DNA of 64,000 bases from Pegoplata infirma (Eukaryota > Arthropoda > Insecta > Diptera > Anthomyiidae). Shown in pieces: positions 22,869 to 32,028 of this stretch; within the stretch, counting starts at the first letter, position 1; every line of letters begins with the position of its first letter. The notes beneath the pieces are model-generated. The model searched no databases. It saw only the letters and a list, made by a program, of their open reading frames with translations, and was not told where the DNA came from. The stretch spans positions 81,058,093 through 81,122,092 of the forward strand of contig OY992538.1 in NCBI GenBank assembly GCA_963921195.1, in the 5' to 3' direction. Made by a program: the position numbers and the translations under genes.

Positions 22869-24903
22869 CAGTGGCGGGTACAGCTTTTGGGTTTGGGGGG
22901 TAACATTTTTTTTACTTCAAAAAAAAATCATAAATTCACCTTTGTTGACGAACAAAAAAAGGGATACGCTTTTGTTTACAAAAAAAAAAAATGATGGGAA
23001 AGCTATAAAATCATGAAATTTATTAGTTTTTGCCGAAGGAGGTTTGTTTTTCATGATCATATTTCGTTTAGATCATTTTTTTTTAATTTGTTTTAAACGA
23101 AAATTGTATATTTTTCGTATACATAAAAAGAGAATTTTTTAATAGCAGAAATTCTCCCTATATAGAAAACAGCAGATGTTGAGATATTTTTCGTGAAAAA
23201 ATTATTTTTTATAGGGAAAATGCCTCAGAATAAAATACTTTTCTTTACGAAAAATGTCTCAGAATCTGAGACTATTTTCGTATAGAAAAATTTTCAGATT
23301 TTTAAAAGAAAATTGTATATTTTTCGTATACATAAGAAGAGTCTAAATCTGAGAATTTTTTAATAGAAAAAATTCTTCCTACATAGAAAATATCAGATTT
23401 TGAGACATTTTTCGTGATTTTTTTTTATAGGGAAAATGTCTCAGAATATAAGACTTCTTCTTTACGAAAAATGTCGCAGAATCTGAGACTTTTTTCGTAT
23501 AGAAAAATTTTTAGATTCTAAGAATTTTTTTCCACAAAAAAAGTCTCAGATTCTGATACATTTTACTATAGAAAAGTCTCATATTTTAAAGCATTATTGA
23601 CCCATTTTTCCTATAGAGAGGTCTCTGATTATTAGATTTGTTTCATACTGAAAAAATTTTAGATTCTGAGACCTTTTTTCTATAAAAAAAAGTCTTGGAT
23701 TCTGCGACCTTTTTCCAATAGAAAAAATCTCAGATTCTAAGACCTTTTTTCTAAAGAAAAAAGTTTCAAATTCTGAGATCTTATTCCTAAAGAAGAAGGC
23801 TCAGATTTTCAGACCCTTTTCCTTAAGAAAATGTCTCAGATTCTGAAAGCTTTTTCTTATATAGAAAAAGTTTAAAATTCTGCCACTTTTTCTCTAAAGA
23901 AGAAGTAACAGATTCTGAGACTTTTTTCTGATTCTGAAATCTTTTCCGATTCTAACACACTTTTCCTATAGAAAAAGTCGGAGATTCTGTGACTCTTTCC
24001 TAAAGAAAAAGTCCCAGATTCTGAAATGTTTTTCCTATAGAAAACGTCTCAGACTTTAAGACCTTTTTCCAAAAGAAAGGTCATAGATTCTGAGACCTGT
24101 TTCCTATAAAAAACAGTCTGAGATTCTGAGACATTTTTCTGAGATTCTGAGACCTTATTCCTATAAAAAAGTCTTAGATTCTAAGAAAAAGACTCAGATT
24201 CTGCGACCTTCTACCAATTCAGTAATTTTCAACTTCTGAGACTATTTTTCAACAATAAAAAGTCTCAGACTTTGAAACCTTTTTCTTTTTAAAAAAGACT
24301 CAGATTTTGAGACATTTTTCCTTAAAATAAGTCTCAAATTCAGATATTCTGAGACTTTTTTCCCAAAAAAAAATTCTTTTGCGACCTTTTTCCAATAAAT
24401 AAGTTTTGAGACCTTTTTCACATAAAAAAAGTCTCAGATCCTAAAATTTTTTTTCTTTTGAAAAAGTTTATTCTCTAGAAAAAAAAAATTAAAACACTTT
24501 TACATATGTACATAAGTTCGACTACCAACATTTTTAAGATATTTTTCCTATTGCTATGTAGAAGACAAACATTTTTCATATAAACCAATTTAAGATCCTG
24601 TAACATTTTTCGATACAAAAAAAGCATATTCTAAATTATTTGTGTATGCCAAAACTCATAATACGATTGACAGATATTTTTCACAGAAAATTTTCAGATT
24701 AATTCACTTTTTCCTTAAAAAAAATTTTTGGACTACGAGATTTTTTTAGAAAATTTTCTTCTTTCTCTTTTTGTTCTTTTTCTTTCCTTTTCTTTCTTTT
24801 TTTTCTCTTTTTTTTTTCTTCTTTTTTTCCTTCTTTTTTTCTTTTCGAAATTTGGTCTGGGGGGGGAAATTTCCCCTTTTTCCCCCCCCTTGTACCCGCG
24901 CAT
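22869..24903 (+). mobile_element. hAT-like element carrying a hairpin array, copy 1
   Basis: CAGTGGCGGGTACA at the left and TGTACCCGCGCAT at the right, flanked by GATATATA on both sides (22861-22868, 24904-24911). The target is a CATATATG repeat, so the 8-bp match is weaker proof than elsewhere. Layout: a GGTAACATTTTTTTTACTTC lead, an array of imperfect palindromes, then a strongly polypyrimidine TTTCTTTTCTTTC tract and GGGGGGG/CCCCCCC runs. No transposase. Open frames in the pyrimidine tract encode only K/E/R runs and are not genes. A second copy, inverted and end-truncated, is at 53740-55604. Confidence 0.65.
23150..24470. repeat. Array of short imperfect palindromes (GTCTCAGATTCTGAGAC)
   Basis: Thirty or so units of roughly 35-60 bp, each built on GTCTCAGATTCTGAGAC or a near version next to TTTTTCTATAGAAAAA-like palindromes. 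Both parts are self-complementary, so the array could fold as a chain of small hairpins on either strand. The mirrored array at 54125-55330 shares the unit. Confidence 0.8.
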
Positions 24904-24989
24904 GATATATATGACGCTGTATGAAGACATATATGATCATATTTGCAACATATATGTCCATATACGTAAAATGCTCCATATATGTCCAA

Positions 24990-25936
24990 TAGAGTGTCCC
25001 TTATTTTGGAAATGTTGGAAATGTTGAGACGGTACCCCTTCATTTTTTTCCTTTTGACTAAAAAATAACTCAGGAAAAATTTTACGCCCCTACGACCACG
25101 CCTTCCCTACGCGACGGGGCCGTAAAGAGCGGGGCCTTAAAAATCATTTTTTCATACAAAGCAAAAAAATTTTTTTTGATTTTTAATTTTTTTGTTATTA
25201 ATTATAATATTACTTGATTAGCTTATTCACGACAAAAAATTTGATTTTGGTGGGATGAAGCTTTCAGTTCCAAAAAATTTTTCGAAAAAAAAAATTTAGA
25301 GCTTTTGGGGTCCTACAGTAAAAATTTTTTAAAAAAATTTTTTTTTTAGTTTTGGCAAGCAACCGTTTTAGTTGAATTGTTGCTTTTAATGATATATTTT
25401 CATAAAAAAATATTATTCCTATCTGTGACATCTTTATCGTGATCTAAAAAAGGGTAAAAACTGCATTTTTGATGTTTTTCGATACACGATCATGATGTCA
25501 CAGATATGAATAATATTTTTTTATGAATATATACCATTAAAAGCAACATTACAACTAAAACCGTTGCTTGTCAAAACTAAAAAAAAAAAAATTTTAAAAA
25601 ATTTTTACTGTAGGACCCCAAAAGCTCAAAATTTTTTTTTTCGAAAAATTTTTTAGAACTGAAAGCCTCATCCCACCAAAATCAAATTCTTTGACATGAA
25701 TAAGCTAACCAAGTAATATTATAATTAATAACAAAAAAATTAAAAATCAAAAAAAAAATTTTTGGTTTGTATGGAAAAATTATTTTTAAGGCCCCGTTCT
25801 TTAAGGCCCCGTCGCGTAGGGAAGGCGTGGTCGTAGGGGCGTAAAATTTTTCCGGAGTTATTTTTTAGTCAAAAGGAAAAAAATGAGGGGGTACCGTCTC
25901 AACATTTCCAACATTTCCAAAATAAGGGACACTCTA
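24990..25936. mobile_element. Foldback hAT-type MITE, TAGAGTGTCCC TIRs, copy 1
   Basis: TAGAGTGTCCCTTATTTTGG is mirrored at the right end. Exact 8-bp duplication ATGTCCAA (24982-24989, 25937-25944). Nearly the entire 947 bp is two inverted arms, meeting around ATCATGATGTC words. No coding capacity. A sister copy is at 27767-28876. Confidence 0.9.
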
Positions 25937-26120
25937 ATGTCCAAGTATGTCATATATGGGCATATGCCCTCATTTTACGTATATGGACATATATGTTGCA
26001 AATATGATCATATATGACTGCATACAATTTCATATATGACCAAATATGCTCATATATTTACATATATTCATCCATATATTTACATATATGTATCCATATA
26101 TGCTCATTTTTTACCGGGTA

Positions 26121-26568
26121 GGTAAAATTCTCGTAAAATCACGAGGATTTCCTCGTAATTTTGAATGCACCAAAAATTGGTAAAATAACCAATTTTATTG
26201 GTAAAAATATTGTTTTAAAACCGGAAAAATACAAAAAAAAATGGTAAACTTACAAGAAAAAATGGTAAATATGTTTAAAAAAATGGTAAATTTACAAACC
26301 AAAATGGTAAATTTACAAAAAAAAAATGTTTGTTAACAACATAAATCCTCGTAATAAAATAATTTTTTGTAAAATAACTGTTTTTTTTTTTTGTAAATTA
26401 ACTACTCCTCCTTTAATTAATCCTCGTAATAAATTTTTCAAAATTTTGTCTTTTTTTTAAATATTTTTCAATAAAAAAAAAATACAAAAAAAATGTTTTT
26501 TTTTTTAAACCACATAAATCATCGTATAACATAATTTTTGTAAAATAAAGTTTTTTTTTTGTAATTCA
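26121..26568. other. Body of the 22705 element (AT-rich)
   Basis: Repeated GGTAAATTTACAAA, CCTCGTAATAAA and TTGTAAAATAA words belonging to the host TIR element. No gene. Confidence 0.6.
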
Positions 26569-26660
26569 ACTACACCATTTACGTATTATTTTTTGTTTGA
26601 GCTAATCAGGCCTAACTTCATTAATGTCAAATAAAACAAAGTTTTATTACATGTTTCCCC

Positions 26661-26705
26661 GACGTTTCGTAACTTTTTTGGTTACTTTCTCAAGGGTCGT
26701 CTATT
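26661..26705 (-). ncRNA. Hammerhead-ribozyme-like motif of the Penelope-like element
   Basis: On the minus strand CCCTTGAGAAAGTAAC, a CAAAAAA loop, GTTAC, GAAAC and GTCGGGG. The GTAAC/GTTAC stem followed by GAAAC matches stem II plus the GAAA part of a hammerhead core. The expected CUGANGA part is present only as TTGAGAA, two changes off. Penelope-like elements are known to carry hammerheads at this place. Stems I and III were not resolved, so activity is doubtful. Confidence 0.4.
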
Positions 26706-27021
26706 TAAATAAATGAAAAAACATAACATTAACACACAATTATTTCAACAATATAAACTTATAAAACTTACAATATGAATTTTTAATATTTCACATTAAA
26801 ACAATTTAGATATTAATTACAGTAAACATAAAAACACAAAATTGTATAATTACGGACATAACACACAAATTTGTATAATTACACAAACTTAAAATTAATA
26901 TCACAGAGTTGTTGATCACAGTATTGCTAATCTATAACTGGTACTAATGTTTTGAGTATCCTCTTTGTGGTTCATGGTTTTCTTAATGTTCGTTTGAATT
27001 CGTAAACTTTCTATCGTGTAC

Positions 27022-27452
27022 CAGGGATGGAAAATCGGAATTTTGAAATGGTACTGGAGCTCAACCAAAAAAGTACTTTTTCGCCCTCGACGGTACTAAA
27101 AAAATTAAAATCCAGTTTCGGTACGACAAACGTCGTTCGTCTGCGACAAATAAGAAGAAACTAGGTATAATTCAATATAAAAGTTCTTAAATTGATGACA
27201 TCCTCCTTATTCGTTTATTTATTTTTTAGAGAACACTTCAATAAAGGTTGGCTAAAATTAAAAATTTCATTTATTTGGAGCTTTTCAAACAATTTTCCAA
27301 TGAAAATCGGTCGATTTATTGGATTTTGGTTGAAAATGTATGAAATCGTCTGGTATAGAAAAGGTACTAAATCAGTCGCGGGGGTACTACGGTATTTTTG
27401 AGAGTAAAAAAGTACTAAAAAAAGTACTAAAGTACTAACTTTTCCATCCCTG
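27022..27452. mobile_element. hAT-type MITE, CAGGGATGGAAAA TIRs
   Basis: CAGGGATGGAAAA / TTTTCCATCCCTG, exact 8-bp duplication TCGTGTAC (27014-27021, 27453-27460), length 431 bp. Subterminal words are GGTACTAAAAAA / AAAGTACTAAAGTACT. It interrupts the Penelope-like frame, and removing it with one TSD copy restores that frame. Confidence 0.93.
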
Positions 27453-27619
27453 TCGTGTACCTTTTTCTCTCAATTCTTTCTGTATCCAATATTCTCGTTT
27501 TGTCAAAGTTTATTTTGTGTCCAGTTGATAATGCATGTTGAGATAAAGCAGTACTTTCTCTCTCTTTTATAATGTCCATTTTATGCTCACCTAGTCTCTT
27601 TTCTAAAGTTCTTTTTGTT

Positions 27620-29495
27620 CACAGAACAAATTTTGTTCATAAATAGTATGAACAGCTTTCCTTGATTTTGGTTCATACTATGTATGAATTTATTTATACC
27701 ATTTAAAAATGTGTTCATTGAGTTTCAATTTAAACAAAAAAAAAACAAAAAAAAATATATGTATATTAGAGTGTCCCTTATTTTGGAAATGTTGGAAATC
27801 TTGAGACGGTACCCGCTCATTTTTTTCCTTTTGACTTAAAAATAACTCAGGAAAAATTTTACGCCCCTAGGACCACGCCTTCCCTACGCGACGGGGCCTT
27901 AAAGAGCGGGGCCTAAAAAATCATTTTTCCATACAAACCAAAAAAATTTTTTTTTTATTTTTAATTTTTTTGTTATTAATTATTATATTACTTGGTTTGC
28001 TTATTCACGACAAAAAATTTGATTTTGGAGGGATAAGTCTTTCAGCGCTAAAAAATTTTTCGCAAAAAAAAAATTTGGGCGGCCGGGGTCCTACAGTAAA
28101 AAATTTTTAAAAAATATTTTTTTTTAGTTTTGACCAGCAACGGTTTTAGTTGCTATGTTGCTTTAAATGATATATATTCCAAAAAAAAAATTATTCATAT
28201 CTGTGACATCTTTATCTTTTTCGAAAAAAAAAATTTTGAGCCGTAGGAATCCTACGGTAAAAAATTTTTAAAAAATATTTTTTTTTAGTTTTGAAAAGCA
28301 ATGGTTTTAGTTTTTATGTTGTTTTTAATGATATATATTCCAAAAAAAATATTATTCATATTTGTGACATTTTTATCGTGTATCGAAAAAAATCATCAAT
28401 GCATTTTTTACCCTTTTTTAGAACACGATTAAGATGTCACAGATACAAAAAATATTTTTTTATGAATATATATCATTTAAAGCAACATAGCAGCTAAAAC
28501 CGTTGCTGGTCAAAACTAAAAAAAAATATTTTTTAAAAATTTTTTACTGTAGGACCCCGGCGGCTCAAAATTTTTTTTTGCGAAAAATTTTTTAGCGCTG
28601 AAAGACTTATCCCACCAAAATCAAATTTTTTGTTGTGAATAAGCAAACCAAGTAATATAATAAATAATAACAAAAAAATTAAAAATCAAAAAAAAAATTT
28701 TTTGGTTTGTATGGAAAAATGATTTTTTAGGCCCCGCTCTTTAAGGGCCCGTCGCGTAGGGAAGGCGTGGTCCTAGGGGCGTAAAATTTTTCCTGAGTTA
28801 TTTTTAAGTCAAAAGGAAAAAAATGAGCGGGTACCGTCTCAAGATTTCCAACATTTCCAAAATAAGGGACACTCTAATGTATATTAAGTTGGAAAAAAAT
28901 GACAAACAATTTTTTTATTTTGTTTATTTGAGAAAAAAGGCTTTAAAAATTAGATTCCATGGAAGATTTGCTTAAAAGAAGGTATGTTTTTAGAATACGT
29001 TTTTCTTAAAATATTCTTTAGTAAAAAATGAATTTTTTTTAATCGCTTTTCAGAAATTCAACACGGATCACGGATAAATTTTCTACCAACAATTGTTCAA
29101 GATGTAATCTTATTTGGATTATTAAATAAGTGCTAAAAAAAGCTGAACCACAAAACGTGAACGCCGATAACGCAGATTTTAGATTAATTTTGTATTAATT
29201 TTTACACTTTTATTGTACATGAAGATTTCTGAAAGATAAATAAAAACGCATCTTTTCCGATGCAAATAGATATTTTTTTTATAAATTAGTATGAAATTAT
29301 TTTTATTACTGATTATAGAATTTATTTCGCAAAGAAAATTTTGCAAAAATTTAAAAATATCCACCATGAATTTTTTTATAATATGTATGTACAAATTCAT
29401 ACACTGAATGAATATGGTTTGGGAAAAAAAAGTCATGTTCAATTCATACAGTTTATGAACAAATTAATTCCATGAATGAACTTTCTTTTTCTGTG
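27620..29495. mobile_element. CACAGAA-ended TIR element, 5-bp TSD
   Basis: CACAGAACAAA at the left and TTTCTTTTTCTGTG at the right, with TTGTT at both flanks (27615-27619, 29496-29500). The subterminal DNA repeats GTTCATA/ATTCATAC words. Inserted in the Penelope-like frame. It holds the foldback hAT at 27767-28876. The short frames inside (for example near 29179-29442) have no recognisable content. A relative lies at 55605-55877. Confidence 0.7.
27767..28876. mobile_element. Foldback hAT-type MITE, TAGAGTGTCCC TIRs, copy 2
   Basis: Same termini and arms as 24990-25936, with exact 8-bp duplication ATGTATAT (27759-27766, 28877-28884). At 1110 bp it is longer because an inner arm segment around 28100-28380 is repeated. 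Non-autonomous. Confidence 0.92.
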
Positions 29496-29566
29496 TTGTT
29501 CCTATATATACTAAATCACAGCTGTTGTTTTTATCCCCCCCACACTTAACTTCATACACCACATTA

Positions 29567-30227
29567 CAGATGTAATTTACATTGATAATTTACGAATTAC
29601 AATTGGAATCTTCGAATTACAATTGATCTTTTACGAATTACAATTGATCTTTTACGAATTACAATTGATCTTTTTCGAATTACAATTGATCTTTTACGAA
29701 TTACAATTGATCTTTTTCGAATTACAATTGATCTTTTACGAATTACAATTGATCTTTTACGAATTACAATTGATCTTTTATGAATTACAATTGATCTTTT
29801 TCGAATTACAATTGATCTTTTTCGAATTACAATTGATCTTTTACGAATTACAATTGATCTTTTACGAATTACAAATGGAATCTTCGAATGACAATTGATC
29901 TTTTACGACTTACAATTGATCTTTTACGAATTACAATTGATCTTTTTCGAATTACAATTGATCTTTTACGAATTACAATTGATCTTTTTCGAATTACAAT
30001 TGATCTTTTACGAATTACAATTGATCTTTTACGAATTTCAATTGATCTTTTACGAATCACAATTGATATTTTACGAATTACAATTGGAATCTTCGAATTA
30101 CAATTGGAGTATTCGAATTACAAATGGAATCTTCGAATTACAAATGGAATCTTCGAATTACAAATGGAATCTTCGAATTACAAATAGAATCTTCGAATTA
30201 CAATTGATCTTTTTCGAATTACATCTG
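29567..30227. mobile_element. TA-flanked element made almost wholly of a 21 bp minisatellite
   Basis: CAGATGTAATTTAC at the left, CGAATTACATCTG at the right, TA on both sides (29565-29566, 30228-30229). Between them are about 27 units of ATCTTTTACGAATTACAATTG, with TTTTTCGAATT variants and a 20 bp AAATGGAATCTTCGAATTAC variant at the ends. The unit length is a multiple of three, so long seven-residue-repeat frames appear on both strands. They are artefacts of the array. Confidence 0.85.
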
Positions 30228-30478
30228 TAAATGGTGTAGAATCCTCGTAATAAAAACTTTGTTGTAAAATTACAGTTTTTTTTTTGTAAAATAACCTTTC
30301 AAAATGGTAGAATACAATTACGAAAATAAACTTGTAAAAATACCAATAAAACTGTAGTTCTCGTTTGAGCAAAGTACAAGATTTTTTGTTAAAAAACAAG
30401 GAAAATTGTTAAATATTGGTAGAACGGGATTACAAGGCATTTTACCAGGCGTTTTACCAGTTTATTTTTTTGAGTGTA

Positions 30479-31085
30479 TTCAGCAAGCCAAAATTGATAA
30501 AAAATAATGTATCGCAAGATATTTTTTATTTAATTTTTTATTTTTCAAAAATTAAAAATTTTGGGTAAAAAAAAAAAAAATATTCCAAAAATGCAAAACT
30601 TTAATCGAAGGGCACCACGGGTTAAAATGATCCGATTTGTCTTAAATTAAGTAGGAAAAACCCGCCATTTTTTGCAAATTTCAAATCGATAAACATATTT
30701 TTTTTTTAATTTACATCCTATTTTACGAGAATTTCTAGTAAAAATCACGAGCTTTTTAGTAATTTTACAAGATTTTGACCAATAAAATTTGTAAATTTAC
30801 AACTTTTTTTGGCGAAATAAAACTTACAAGGAATTCTCGTAAATTTACTAGATTTTTTTGTAAAAAACCTTGGAAATTTGTAAAATTACAAGAAAAACTG
30901 TAAAATTACAAAAAAAAAATGTAAATTTCAAACGAAAATTATTTGTTAAAAAACAAGGAAAACTGTCAATAATTGGTGAAATGGGATTACGAGACTTTTT
31001 CTAGTAATTTGACAAGCTTTTTTTTTATTTGAGTGTAGGAGAATAAAAATTTGGTCGGACGATTAAGTTTTTTAAAATTTCTTAA
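30479..31085. other. Host DNA right of the 22705 insertion
   Basis: Contains GGGCACCACGGGTTAAAATG, related to 21230-21245, then a run of the GTAAATTTACAA family ending TTTTATTTGAGTGTA near 31036. No gene. Confidence 0.45.
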
Positions 31086-31308
31086 AATTTTGTTAAACAA
31101 ATCCCGAAACTACCCATTTTTTACATGTTATTTATCAAATACATCCTAAAAATTCAATATTTAAAAAATAGGGGAAATCCCGTTCCAATGTATTTTTGAA
31201 GCTAATCGCGAAAACTTCCCATTTTTACATGTTATTTATCAAATACATCCTAAAAATTAAATATTCAAAAAATAGGGGAACTCCCGTCTCAATTTATTTT
31301 TGGAGCTA
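31086..31308 (+). repeat. ~100 bp tandem repeat, left block
   Basis: About two units holding AACTTCCCATTTTTACATG, TTATTTATCAAATACATCC, ATAGGGGAAATCCCGT and TTTTTGGAGCTA. The same units resume at 35999-36180 after the inserted DNA. Confidence 0.75.
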
Positions 31309-32028
31309 CACTCAAAAAAAAAAGTTTGTAAACTTTTTTGATTTGATAATACTTACAAGGAATTCTTGTGACTTAACTAGATATTTTCTGTAAAATTACC
31401 TTAGAAATTTGTAAATTTACAAAAAAAATTGTAAAATTACAAAGAAAAATTTAAATTTAGATCGAAAATTTTTTGTTAAAAAACAAGAGCCCTGCTTTCA
31501 CGTAAGCGTATATACGCTAACTCAAAAAATTAATGTTATAAAATATTTTTGCGTTTCGCGTAAAATATAATCGATGTTGGTGTTCATCACTTAGCGTATG
31601 TAAGCTTAATTTAAGCTTTGATAACTATCCACGTTTGCTTCCATACAAAGTTTTAGCGCATATAATTTAGTATTTTGGCTCTAAAATGTTCACGAAAAAT
31701 TAAACAAATTTTGGCGAAAAGACTTTCGAATTCTACAGGAAAAATATTGCATTAGGCTTAAAGCGATAACTTATACACGCTAATGCGAAAACAGGCCAAA
31801 GGTTAACAGTTAAATATTTGTAAAATGGGATAACGGGACCTTTTCTAATAATTTGACAAGGGTTTTATCAGTCTCTCAAAATTTTTTCTGATTCTAAAAA
31901 AAAATCTTGTAAACATTTTTAAATTTTTAGCATTTACAAAGTTTTTTTTCGTGTAAAACCACTTTAAATTCTAAACTTTTTTAATATTCTCCAAAAAAAA
32001 AAAAATAGTTTATTGTTTTTCTGTAATA
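31309..32028. mobile_element. CACTCAAAAAA left-end fragment with nested TIR element
   Basis: CACTCAAAAAAAAAAGTTTG with TA in front (31307-31308), then CAAGGAATTCTTGTGACTTA, paralogous to 36295-36420. No matching right end before the next element. Contains the small TIR element at 31492-31797. Confidence 0.5.
31492..31797. mobile_element. ~305 bp TIR element, CCTGCTTTCACGTAAGCG ends
   Basis: CCTGCTTTCACGTAAGCG at the left is mirrored imperfectly by CGCTAATGCGAAAACAGG at the right. The interior repeats TTAGCGTAT and TTAAGC words. A piece of the same sequence, without its left end, lies at 36430-36537. Confidence 0.55.

Larger units (their letters stand above)
22783..26118. mobile_element. CCCGGT-ended TIR element with CATATATG palindromes
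   Basis: CCCGGTGAAAAATGA at the left, TCATTTTTTACCGGG at the right, TA on both sides. Its own interior is CATATATGG-type palindromic words (22795-22860, 24905-24988, 25945-26110). The related minimal copy at 41271-41468 is a nearly pure palindrome. It holds two hAT-like insertions. Confidence 0.7.
26916..29564 (-). pseudogene. Penelope-like GIY-YIG endonuclease C-terminus (interrupted)
   Basis: Read on the minus strand in three segments: about 29564-29496, 27619-27453 and 27013-26916, ending at a TGA (26916-26918). Segment 1 has VVYEVKC and, ~13 residues on, CDLVYIG, the paired GIY-YIG core. Segment 2 has KRTLEKRLGEHK and STALSQHALSTGHKINF. The junction to segment 3 has KRYTIESLRI, with the Glu where GIY-YIG nucleases keep their metal-binding glutamate. 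No stop or frameshift occurs in the remaining codons, apart from a likely missing residue after YIG. In PLEs this domain nicks target DNA for integration. The copy is dead because of the insertions and lacks the N-terminal reverse transcriptase. Confidence 0.85.
26569..30241 (-). mobile_element. Penelope-like retroelement fragment, broken by three insertions
   Basis: The minus strand encodes a GIY-YIG endonuclease C-terminus, then a ~330 bp 3' region with the phrase TACGAAACGTCGGGG, typical of Penelope-like elements. It is 5'-truncated: no reverse-transcriptase domain remains. The fragment is bounded by CTACACCATTTAC (26569-26581) and its inverse GTAAATGGTGTAG (30229-30241). Insertions: hAT 27022-27452, CACAGAA element 27620-29495, minisatellite element 29567-30227. 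Confidence 0.75.
22705..30476. mobile_element. TA-flanked TIR element CACTCAAAAAA...TTTTTTGAGTG, heavily nested
   Basis: CACTCAAAAAAAAAAAAC at the left, TTTATTTTTTTGAGTG at the right, TA at 22703-22704 and 30477-30478. Its own DNA is TTTACCAGG, CTCGTAAAAT and GTAAATTTAC words. It holds a CCCGGT element (22783-26118) and a Penelope-like fragment (26569-30241). TA duplication is Tc1/mariner-like. No transposase. Confidence 0.7.

Noticed and set aside
24699..25043. Lysine/glutamate-rich frames on the minus strand here and at 53645-53929
   Set aside because: Translation of a polypurine/polypyrimidine tract shared by two copies of a non-coding element, with no conserved frame.
29623..30230. Several ~90-110 residue frames of seven-residue repeats
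   Set aside because: The minisatellite unit is 21 bp, so all frames stay open. Also considered as a CRISPR-like array, but there are no unique spacers and the context is eukaryotic.
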